Source: Mactromeris polynyma
Taxonomy: Eukaryota; Mollusca; Bivalvia; Venerida; Mactridae
NCBI GenBank assembly: GCA_032209605.1
Contig: JASFXZ010000018.1
Location: 5,273,904 to 5,337,903, forward strand
DNA: 64,000 nt
Reading direction: 5' to 3'
Shown: positions 47,636-58,099 of the stretch, piece after piece
How positions within the stretch are numbered: the first letter of the stretch is position 1
Layout of the letters: every line of letters begins with the position of its first letter
Translations under genes and position numbers: made by a program
Notes under the pieces: model-generated
The model's input: only the letters and a program-made list of their open reading frames with translations
Told to the model about the DNA's origin: nothing
The model's database searches: none

Positions 47636-49231
47636 CAAGCGAATAATTCACTCATGTAACATTCACTCATGTTACGGGCATTTTTGTTACAGTAAAGATG
47701 CAAAGTGCTACAGGAGAGACACTCAATGCATAAAAATAACGAGAATATAGTTGTGTTCATTAATGGTGTAATAAATTAAAACATCATATAGTCAGAACGT
47801 CAATATATAAATTAATAACCCATTTTAAAGATGAAAATGCTAACACAATGGTTTCTAGTTTCGTAGATCTAATTATTCTGTTACATGAGAGACCGTTTTT
47901 GTGACAGTAGAGACAAAACCTCAATATTATGTCAAATAAGTAGCTTTATAACTATGTGTATATGATTTTTAAGTTAAATGAGCAAAGGTTTAATTGTCAT
48001 CTTGTGGGAAAACATAGTTTTATGTTATGATATACATTTTGTCATTGCACATGATAATTTATGGAAAATGAGTTACAGGAGAGACAAAATTTTGTTAAAG
48101 GAAAGATTTTCAACGACCATTTTGATATTTTCCAATGTGATAACATAGAAATTTGAACTTTTAATTATTAAGTTGTGTCCATTGCATTATAATATTATAT
48201 CTTTATTAGAAATCCTCAACATGTTAGCATTATAAGAACTGGAAATGCTGTTCTGTGTTTTAACTGTTACATGAGTGAAAACATCACTTATCTGAATGGC
48301 AACACATACTTCATTTTATTCATCACCATCAAATGGTTATTGTTTGGTTTAGCTGGCAGTATATTGTATTGAAACAAAACATCCATCAACACGAGTACTA
48401 AGGCCTTTTTGTCTGTTTACTATTTGCCAGTCTACTCGGGAACTAGTAACATGAGGGAACATCAGATAAAAACAACGCATTAGAGATGTTGTCGCATAAT
48501 ATGGACTGTTATGATCTTTGTAGACAAATAACCCAATAACTGGTTCTATCGCACATGTGATTAAATTCCTACACAGCCAAAAATCAAGGTGACCTATATA
48601 TAACTTCTTCAATAAGTATAAACATTGCATTTTAATGCTATTATTAAACAGATCTCTAAATAGAGAAGATATGACAAAAGAACACTGGATACCCAACCAC
48701 TTTGTGCCATTGTTGCTTATACTCATTGATGACACCATTAATGATTCACCTCCGCAAAATACAACGACATTTGAAACAAACGATAAAGAAATTTCAATTT
48801 CAATGGTAGATGAACATGGCAAAAAAGGGATTGAATGTGATTCAAAGCAACAGCATATGAATGAATCTGAACTCAATGCTGATGCATGTGAAGAGGAGAT
48901 CACAAATGCAGATGCACAAATTGCGATGAAACCAGATCAGTATGATATGAAGCTAGATGAAAATGACAATTGCGTAACGATGTATGTTCACAAGAATATG
49001 AATGGTGGATATGACATTGACCTTAATGACAGAAACACTAAAAGTTCACAAGAAAAAGTTCAGAAACATAGCACTGAAAACAATTATGACACAGTAAAGG
49101 TATCAATTGGTCAAGAAGAGTCATCCAAGACTTCTATTACACCAGATTGTGCCAATACGACTGTTCAAATAGAAGTCACAGATGTCGACACTGTTCCAAT
49201 AGATGGCACCAGTAAGACTGTTATACTATAA

Positions 49232-51740
49232 AATACGAATGAAACTGTTCCGATAGAAAGCATAAATGAGAATGCTCCGATAGAAAGAACAAAGGAGACT
49301 GTTCCGAAAGAAAACTACAATGAAACCGTTCCAGTCAAACACACACATGAGACTATAAATATAGAAGTAACGAAACTAGATGGCACCATTGAGACTCTTA
49401 TTATAGAAAGCACGAATGAGACTGTACCGATAGAAAGCACAGATGAGACAGTTCCGAAAGAAAGCACAGATAAGACAGTTCCGATAGAAAGCACGAATGA
49501 GACAGTTCCGAAAAAAAGAACAGATGAGACAGTTCCGATGGAAAGCACGAATGAGACAGTTATAATAGAAAGCAAAGATGAGACAGTTCCGATAGAAAGC
49601 ACAGATGAGACAGTTCCGATGGAAAGCACGAATGAGACAGTAATAATAGAAAGCAAAGATGAGACAGTTCTGATAGAAAACACAGATGAGACAGTTCCGA
49701 TGGAAAGCACAGATGAGACAGTTCCGATGGAAAGCACAGATGAGACAGTTCCGATGGAAAGCACGAATGGGACAGTAATAATAGAAAGCAAAAATGAGAC
49801 AGTTCTGATAGAAAACACAAATGAGACGGTTCTGATAGAAAAAATAAATGAAACTTTTCTCATAGAAAGCACAGATGAGACAGTTCTGATAGAAAGAACA
49901 AATGAAACTGTTCCCATAGAAAGCACAGATGAGACAGTTCCGATGGAAAGCACGAATGAGACAGTTATAATAGAAAGCAAAGATGAGACAGTTCTGATAG
50001 AAAGCACAGATGAGACAGTTCCGATGGAAAGCACAGATAAGACAGTTCTGATAGAAAGCACAAATGAGACGGTTCTGATAGAAAAAAAAATTAAACTTTT
50101 CTCATAGAAAGCACAGACGAGACAGTTCTGATGGAAAGAACAAATGAAACTGTTCCCATAGAAAGCACAGATGAGACAGTTCCAAAAGAAAGCACATATA
50201 AGACAGTTCCGATAGAAAGCACGAATGAGACAGTTCCGATGGAAATCACAGATGAGACAGTTCCGATAGAAAGCACAGATGAGACAGTTCCGATGGAAAG
50301 CACAAATGAGACAGTTATAGTAGAAAGCAAAGATGAGACAGTTCTGATAGAAAACACAGATGAGACAGATCCGATAGAAATCACAGCTGAGACAGTTCCG
50401 ATGGAAAGCACAGATAAGACAGTTATGATAGAATGCACGAATGATACTATACCTATAGAAGTAATGAATCTGAGTGCTCCAATAGAAAACACCAACAACA
50501 CTGCTTCCAATGAGACTATAAATATAGAAGTAACGAAACTAGATGGCACCATTGAGACTCTTATTATAGAAAGCACGAATGAGACTGTACCGATAGAAAG
50601 CACAGATGAGACAGTTCCGAAAGAAAGCACAGATAAGACAGTTCCGATAGAAAGCACGAATGAGACAGTTCCGAAAAAAAGAACAGATGAGACAGTTCCG
50701 ATGGAAAGCACGAATGAGACAGTTATAATAGAAAGCAAAGATGAGACAGTTCCGATAGAAAGCACAGATGAGACAGTTCCGATGGAAAGCACGAATGAGA
50801 CAGTAATAATAGAAAGCAAAGATGAGACAGTTCTGATAGAAAACACAGATGAGACAGTTCCGATGGAAAGCACAGATGAGACAGTTCCGATGGAAAGCAC
50901 AGATGAGACAGTTCCGATGGAAAGCACGAATGAGACAGTAATAATAGAAAGCAAAAATGAGACAGTTCTGATAGAAAACACAAATGAGACGGTTCTGATA
51001 GAAAAAATAAATGAAACTTTTCTCATAGAAAGCACAGATGAGACAGTTCTGATGGAAAGAACAAATGAAACTGTTCCCATAGAAAGCACAGATGAGACAG
51101 TTCCGATGGAAAGCACGAATGAGACAGTTATAATAGAAAGCAAAGATGAGACAGTTCTGATAGAAAGCACAGATGAGACAGTTCCGATGGAAAGCACAGA
51201 TAAGACAGTTCTGATAGAAAGCACAAATGAGACGGTTCTGATAGAAAAAAAAATTAAACTTTTCTCATAGAAAGCACAGACGAGACAGTTCTGATGGAAA
51301 GAACAAATGAAACTGTTCCCATAGAAAGCACAGATGAGACAGTTCCAAAAGAAAGCACATATAAGACAGTTCCGATAGAAAGCACGAATGAGACAGTTCC
51401 GATGGAAATCACAGATGAGACAGTTCCGATAGAAAGCACAGATGAGACAGTTCCGATGGAAAGCACAAATGAGACAGTTATAGTAGAAAGCAAAGATGAG
51501 ACAGTTCTGATAGAAAACACAGATGAGACAGATCCGATAGAAATCACAGCTGAGACAGTTCCGATGGAAAGCACAGATAAGACAGTTATGATAGAATGCA
51601 CGAATGATACTATACCTATAGAAGTAATGAATCTGAGTGCTCCAATAGAAAACACCAACAACACTGCTTCCAATGAGATTGTCCCAACGAATGTTCCAAA
51701 TGAGTTACCTCCAACAGACGGTATCCATGAGACTACATAA
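49232..51740 (+). repeat. 27-bp coding minisatellite
   Basis: About 93 units of GAAAGCACAGATGAGACAGT plus TCCGATG or variants. The unit lacks stops in several frames, so long frames also run on the minus strand; those are incidental. Confidence 0.95.
49350..51675 (+). repeat. 1163-bp tandem duplication inside the minisatellite
   Basis: The block from 49350 (GAGACTATAAATATAGAAGT) restarts at 50513. The A-run frameshift sites (about 50090 and 51253) and the N-N-T-A-S-N-E ends (50500 and 51663) are also 1163 bp apart. The copies are almost identical, so the duplication is recent. Its length is not a multiple of three, but each copy carries the compensating frameshift. Confidence 0.9.
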
Positions 51741-52999
51741 ACACAGAGTGTCAATGATACAATTGAACCCATTGACATCAGCAACTCTAGGATGTGCATA
51801 GGAAAATATGTAATGATTCTTTACAATAAAAGACCTTATCCAGGTATTATTGTGGACGCTCGTGGAACAAAGATTCTTGTTAGCTGTATGAAACAAACCG
51901 GGAGAAAAAACGCTAACATTTTCACTTGGCCTAGAGTAAATAAGGATCAAGATGACGTTGTGTCATTGTCACAATCGACGGTGTTAAGGGATACATTCAT
52001 GGGCTGAAATATTTCAGAGCCAGTTATTATAAACCAAACGATACAATTTGATACATCTGAAAAGCGTTTGAACAACTAACGGCCAGTTTTTCAACTTCTG
52101 CTAAGCGTTTACATACGTAAACTCCTCGCACTTTTGTCGGTTCGAGGAAAAAACTGGCCATGTTGTCAATAAAGTGTTAATAACCAGCTTGTCAATTTAT
52201 TTGTCACTACTGTAACTGAGATATGCTTATGCTCTGAAATCATTCGAATAACAGTAAAGTTAGAGGGTTTTAGTGTTTAAATAGTTGATTCATCATTATG
52301 TAATTATTTCTGTTATTTCAATATACATTGAGTTAGACAATAATGTCAAATTCTGTATGCACTCCTGCATGATGACTTTAGTGTCTTTACAGTAACTATA
52401 ACCGTCCATCATGTAACGTGTTCACACTATTATAACTTCACAGAGTTAAGATGTGTTGGTTACCTAAAACAGTTTTAGTATTCTTAGTGTTAAATATGTT
52501 CCCAGTTTCGAGATTATTTGTTCTCAATCATATGTTTAATAAAAACAGTTATAGTTCAAATTTTTGTCTTGAAATGTCACTCCCATAACATAAAAGTGTC
52601 CTCCGTGTAACTGAGGTGTCCCTACTGTTACAGGGACAAACTGGTATTGATATTAGTTATATGTATACAATATTTAACATTACATATAGTGAATCTGAAA
52701 TACTAGGGTGTCCCTACTCATGATTTTTATTTAATTTTTCACAAAATGTCCCACAATTTTTTTTTTAGTAAACAAGTTGGTGCTATAAAACGTATGTTTT
52801 AAAAAAGTGCAGTTCATTTGGAAAAAAATCAGGATCATTATATTTAAAGTCCATATATTTTATGATTTATATAAAGAAAAACACTTCAACTTTCATATTT
52901 ATTAATGGTTGCCTTGCTTATCGTATTTGAATAGAAAATATGTGTACAAATGTAAGTGTTACAGTAGGGAAAACAAGATGGTACAGTCCTTAACAGTTG

Positions 53000-54610
53000 A
53001 TCAAATTCTACTGAAACATAGATGAATTAAACATGCAGTCGATCATTTTAAGGCAAAGTATACATCCCCACATCACACTAAAATGATGAAGTTCTGAAAC
53101 GATGATGTTTATTTTTCAAAAAGTATTTTTTCAAATTGTTGCCAAAATATATAATGACTCATATATGGTATTTACTAAAACACCTGCAGTTTAGTTACAG
53201 ATATATTGAAATATTCCAAATCACATTGAACTTAAAAGACAGTTACATTCTATTCGAATACAACAACATTACAACACAAAGTTCAGTACAATAGCAGCAT
53301 AATTTATCCGTCTATTGAAATATACAATACAATACGTTTTATTTATGCATTAAACATTTTACAAAGATTTTATCTCATATTTAATCGGTCAGAAAGAAAT
53401 AGTCATCAGAGGCATAATGAAAATTTAAAAATGAAATATGATGGTACAGTTACTTAAAGTCAGATAAATATTTAGATATGCCTAAATGTGTTTTCCGACT
53501 GTCATAGACAACAATTAAATGATATTTTCATTAAATATTTGTAGCAAACGCATATGTGTCAAACTGTTAGTTACGGATTATGGATTTTGCTGCCTTACGC
53601 CTCAGTTTCACACCTTTCAGGAACAAAGTATTGATAAGTTTTACTGAACAGAACAGAATGTTTTTACTACAGATATCTTGCGAGATATTAATCGTTTACA
53701 GCCCTAGTTAAAACTAAACTTATTTAAGTAAAATAAAGGTTGGGCAAATACAACAAAGCTGCAATTAAATCTTTATACATTTTAATTATGATTAACACTA
53801 AATATTCTATAACAAAACATAATAAAACAACAATCTCAATATATAACGAATGTTACCATACATATCAAGTTATTGTTGCATAGACAAAGCAACACAATCC
53901 AATAAGGAATATAACACCATTTCTAATATTTCAAATAATTGTAAATAATTGCAAAGTGCAATAAATGATTGCATTACATATGACGATATTTCGTATAACC
54001 AACACAGAAATTTGGTATCCATTTTGTTCATATCAATTTTAATTCAGCAAAATTTGTAGATGGTCGACTAAATTATTATTGGTTTCACTCCATTGTTACA
54101 ATTGCAACTACAGTTTCAACTTTAAGATTCGTTTCACAATTCTGCTAAGCGACCATTCCATAATTATTTCTTTCAATACTGAGACTAAAATTATTGTTCA
54201 CGGCAGTGCACGCCGACCAGTCCAAGTTATCATACATTATGAAATTGATTAATTTTTCAAAATTTGAATTGAACATGTGCAAAACTGAATACAAGTATGA
54301 AATAAGTGTTGTTATGCATAAGCAAACGAATCTAACAACATCTAATAACAAAAATTTAAAGAAAGAGTTACTATTGTCTCCCACCATTTTTGCCGGATGG
54401 CTTACAAATTGTATTTCCTTGGTGGAATATATGATACAAATCCGGTGCACTGTACTACTGAGGCCCCTGCAACCTTTCCCTTTGAGGTAATAAATGCATT
54501 CATATGTTCAGGTCATTCAATAGTATTTAACACGAGAAATGTTTGAAAAATATCAGCCCCTGAATATGCATTGTCACCGAGAGGATTTTAAATAACATGA
54601 TGACGTGGAA
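53000..54610. other. Interval with a probable LINE 3' tail, no genes
   Basis: ATACAATACAATACGTTTTA at 53323-53342, followed by TTATGCATTAAACATTTTAC, resembles the A/T simple-repeat tails of CR1-like LINEs (minus strand). The remainder is AT-rich and unrecognised. Confidence 0.35.
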
Positions 54611-54649
54611 GTGACTATGGATGATATACAACGATTGACGGTTTAATGC

Positions 54650-54970
54650 TCAACAATTCAAGGTTTTCAGACGGACATGGATTAACACCTTATGGTCAAT
54701 TTCACCTTTGCCCATTGAGCTCAAAATCAAATGGGTGCATAATGCAGGCAAACATCCTAAGAAGTTGGGACACCAGATGCCAAAGTGTACGATTTCCACC
54801 TTAAGGTCAGTTTGACCTTGAAGTTCGACCTTGTTACCCTAAAGATAAATAATACTGTATCTACATTCCGCAGGCCATAGAGTACTTGAGTTATCGCGCA
54901 GACAAGGATTTATCACCTAATAGTCTGTTTCACTTTGACTCAGTCACCCCCTAAGATCGAACAATTTCAT
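54650..54970. repeat. Degenerate TGACC-rich repeat
   Basis: GACATGGATTAACACCTTAT, TCAGTTTGACCTTGAAGTTC and CAAGGATTTATCACCTAATA repeat a loose pattern of GGACA..TTA..CACCT and GACCTTG blocks, similar in style to the array at 56.2-56.8 kb. Confidence 0.4.
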
Positions 54971-55024
54971 CTACACTACGCAATCCTGTCAATTTAGGAC
55001 ACATTTGAAATCTCAGATCAGAAA

Positions 55025-55550
55025 AATAAAGTTATAATCAAACTTGAGTTATAATATAATATAGATAAATAGATAAATCTGATTTATATACATTACAAGT
55101 TTTTACATTTCAAGTGTAATAAGTGTTGGTATGGTACAATCTGTGTCCATAATGATAATTCATTGAGCTACTCTGCAGAGTTATTCCTGATAATAATCAT
55201 GTAATACAATATGATGATACAATTTTAACATAATCAACCAAATAAACATTTATTTGTTTCATGCACGAACACTATCTAAATTAAAACAGGAGGCACACAG
55301 AGCCAGGGTCTATAATGTTTACCTTCAATTTAAATTACCAAGTAACTGTATGAAGTATGAACCAAACCTTACAGTGAGATGACAGTCAAATCGTTCAGCA
55401 GTTTCAACTGAGAATGCCTGCAGACGATTTATGATTATTTTACAATCAATTCCAGGATGTAATTTTGGAAACAATTAAGACTAGATACCCAAGCTCAACA
55501 TGTCGAGCCCGCAAATTGTCAAGAGATTAAGAGAATACGGTTATACAATG
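55025..55550. other. Interval with a probable LINE tail, no genes
   Basis: AGATAAATAGATAAATCTGA at about 55063 followed by TTTATATACATTACAAG resembles a tetranucleotide-tailed LINE 3' end (minus strand). No coding part was recognised to its right. Confidence 0.35.
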
Positions 55551-55559
55551 TTATACATA

Positions 55560-56185
55560 TATATATAGTTTATTTACATTTTTGCCGAAGGCCACAGGCC
55601 CAGAACATGTGTAACAATGTGTACAAAGCAAAACAAAATTTTAACATCTCATAAAACATACAAACATTCATGTACAGATTGGTGTCAAGATATTATATCA
55701 ATATAATATAAAACAGGTTACAACATCACTTTAACATATAGACATATATGTGTCAAGACACTACATCAATATAACACTAAACAGGTTTCAACATCTCTTA
55801 AAACATACTAACATAAGTATAGGTGTCAATATATTATATCAATATGATATAAAACAGGTTTCATTCAAAAATCTTAATTACTGAGTAAATTATTTCGAAT
55901 TATGTTAGCATTAAAAATAAAAGTGGCTACATTTCTCACTAATGTCACATGTTTACATGTAAATAACATAGTAAGTCGGTGAATAGATGAAGGGTTCAAA
56001 ACTTTTCTGGTATGTATCTATTTCTCAGTTTTCGTAGAGCTTTACGTATAAACATAAAGTGGATTTCATCACCAATACCATCGTTGCACAGTTTACAAAT
56101 TATGTACTGCCTGTCAATGCCAATATAACGACCAGTTTCAATTTCTAGCTTGTGTGCATATTTATAACACCCATTTTCTATGTTT
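55560..56185 (-). mobile_element. LINE 3' end with C-terminal coding remnant
   Basis: The minus strand from 56175 encodes CYKYAHKLEIETGRYIGIDR, QYIICKLCNDGIGDEIHFMF and RKALRKLRNRYIPEKF then a stop, matching the Cys/His C-terminus of the 9-12 kb LINE type (GRW.., C..C...DE.HF). To its left is the 3' UTR with three diverged copies of a TATATCAATATAATATAAAA-type unit (55690-55860). Confidence 0.7.
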
Positions 56186-56810
56186 GACCTCCAAGTGTGA
56201 CCTTGACCTTTGGGTTATAGACATATGTCAACCACCTCATCATTTGCCTAGTAAGTAGAACATCCATCAATAAATGACAGTGATATGGACAAATTGATTT
56301 AGACCCATTTTTGACATTGCAATAGTCCGGAAAATATATTTTAGTTTTATTGACGTTTGACATCAAGTGTGACCTTGACCATTGAGCTACAGACATTATT
56401 CTAACGTGAGACACGACGTCCTATCATGGTGAACATTTGTGCCAAGGAATTTGAAAATCTCCCTCTAGATTATAGTGTTATGGTCCGGACAAGATGTTTT
56501 AGACCCATTTTTGACATTATACCTCCAAGTTTGACCTTGACCATTGAGCTACGGACATGGGTTTTGCACTCATCACACCATCACATCATGGAGAATACTC
56601 GTACCAAGTAATTTGAATGCCTCGATACATGGTAGGGTAATGGTCCGAACAAGATGTTTTAGACCCATTTTTTACCTCTTAATGTGACCTCAACCTTAAC
56701 ATGGATCTTGCACTCGATACACTCATCATGGTGAACATTTGTGCCAAGTCATTTATAATCCTCCAATAAGTGACAGAGTAATGGTCCGAACAAGAAAATC
56801 CGGACGGACG
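56186..56810. repeat. Tandem array of about 170-bp units rich in TGACCT half-sites
   Basis: Four diverged units each combine AAGTGTGACCTTGACC, an ACATATG/ACATGGG block, CATCATGGTGAACATTTGTG, a CAAGTAATTTGAA block and GTCCGAACAAGATGTTTTAG then ACCCATTTTT. Units start near 56186, 56365, 56525 and 56685. Confidence 0.75.
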
Positions 56811-56819
56811 CACGCACGC

Positions 56820-57375
56820 ACAAAAACCGAACCGCCGTTGTGTTATATCGAGCACAACACAAGCAGGCTCTACCAAAATCCTTCCCTTGCATTAAGTTCT
56901 CCTAGGGGCAATACTTCATCACGAATCCATACGATTGGATGATGTTTCCAGCCAAATGTGGTTGAGAGACGCAATTATGAAAGAAATGGTTTACTGGCAC
57001 AAGATCCAAATAGCTTACTAGTAACATTGGCCTAAAATATTATATTCATTTATTGGAAAATGTTAGCATGTTTTCACACCAAAGACTTTTTAACAAAAAA
57101 GAGATCAAATAAATATTACAGTTGGTAACAACTACAAAGACCTAAATAATAATTTCATTCCAAAACAATAATTAATTATCAAACGGCAAAAAATCAGGTG
57201 GATTTCTACTCCTGCATTCAGTTCAGTTTGATTTAAACTTTGATAACCAACCTGTTGTATCAAATAAACAATATTTTATTTTATCAATATCTCCAACAAA
57301 ATTGCTTTAGAACTTCTGAACGGCCATATGCTATTTTCCGTTTAGTAATAAAAAGGTTACGGTTGTTTTTGTCCC
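56820..57375. other. Interval without recognisable genes
   Basis: AT-rich, no conserved frame. Confidence 0.4.
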
Positions 57376-57410
57376 CGAAGCATCTCAAATCAAAATTTCA
57401 GCTCAATATT

Positions 57411-57452
57411 GAGATTTGGCTCAAATCTGAGCCAGAATTTGAGCCAAATCTC
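57411..57452. repeat. Perfect 16-bp inverted repeat (hairpin)
   Basis: GAGATTTGGCTCAAAT (57411-57426) and its exact reverse complement (57437-57452) are separated by 10 bases. Related TCTCAAAT..CAGTTCAATATCAG sequence recurs near 63490, so it is probably part of a dispersed palindromic repeat. Confidence 0.9.
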
Positions 57453-57524
57453 GATTTGCACCTCTTGGATATTTTTTAATCTCATTTCAAGATTGAGATT
57501 TGTCTCAAAAATCTGAGATAGGTA

Positions 57525-57945
57525 AAAGAGAGAGAATACGTAACTATAGGGAACGCCACATACACAAGACAGTGCCTCCCCACTCAGACCTCCGGGAAAA
57601 AAATCCACAAAACATAAGGCATAAAGGAGGTCAAACGGTACACATATTAAGGAACTGAAGCACAAGGAATGGCCCAGCAGACCACAAGGAATAACTAGGA
57701 GAATCAAAGTGGACAGTGAAGGGAGGGGGGGGGGGGGGAGGAATTTATGGATGGAAAATATCACAGGACAAGTCAAGACAACTGGCCGCAATAGGCCAAA
57801 ATGGGCAAGAAACAATCTGAACACTGTGTATAAAGTGACAGAATAGCACAGGGGAAAGGGAAATAAAAAACACATTCATAACACAAACAAAAACAACAAT
57901 CATACAGCACATTACAGCCTTGGAACTGTCAGCAAAAATACTGGT
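57525..57945 (+). repeat. Dispersed GGAACGCCAC-type repeat, longest copy
   Basis: Runs from AAAGAGAGAGAATACGTAAC through AGGGAACGCCACATACACAA, GACAGTGCCTCCCC, GACCTCCGGG, a G-run near 57727 and an AGTGACAGAATAGC block to CCTTGGAACTGTCAGCAAAA. About 420 bp; defines the family's full extent. Confidence 0.75.
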
Positions 57946-58099
57946 TAAAATTGTACACGCTAAATTGTGTGGAATTGTCTTGAATACAGTTTACATATAT
58001 GACAAAAACACAACAAAGATGCCTCACAATAAATAGTGACATTTCGTGAATTTTGTTTACTAGTTCATCAAAATTTGTCACAGAAACAAAAGCAAACAA

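Larger units (their letters stand above)
48635..52007 (+). pseudogene. Long reading frame with about 90 nine-residue repeats, broken
   Basis: The N-terminal part (48635-49231) is non-repetitive, including NREDMTKEHWIPNHFVPLLL and an acidic Asn/Asp-rich stretch. From 49232 to 51740 follows a 27-bp minisatellite encoding variants of ESTDETVPM. The C-terminal part (to 52007) reads MCIGKYVMILYNKRPYPGII and NIFTWPRVNKDQDD. The frame is continuous but for TAA at 49229, TAA at 51738 and two identical one-base frameshifts at about 50090 and 51253, where GAAAAAATAAATG has become a longer A run. Function is unknown. The ends look like ordinary folded protein, the middle like a disordered acidic linker. 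Either a pseudogene or a sequencing/assembly artefact in homopolymers. Confidence 0.6.
47640..52985. mobile_element. Candidate unclassified element: repeat-coding frame flanked by shared motif copies
   Basis: Both flanks of the 48.6-52.0 kb reading frame carry copies of a 15-16 bp motif near GTTACATGAGRGACA. Left flank, mostly plus orientation: 47686, 47707, 47880, 47901, 48071, 48266 and 48445. Right flank, mostly minus orientation: 52381, 52402, 52597 and 52615, with plus copies at 52627 and 52957. Multiple inverted subterminal repeats of this kind are a hallmark of some DNA transposons. No terminal repeats or target duplication could be defined, so the call is tentative. Confidence 0.35.

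Noticed and set aside
48349..48903. 184-codon minus-strand frame
   Set aside because: It overlaps the start of the plus-strand repeat protein, shows no recognisable family and no splice support. Treated as a shadow, with some doubt for its C-terminal part.
49315..51799. Long minus-strand frames reading SIGTVSSVL-type repeats
   Set aside because: Antisense reading of the 27-bp minisatellite, which has no stops in several frames. The plus strand joins unique sequence at both ends; the minus does not.
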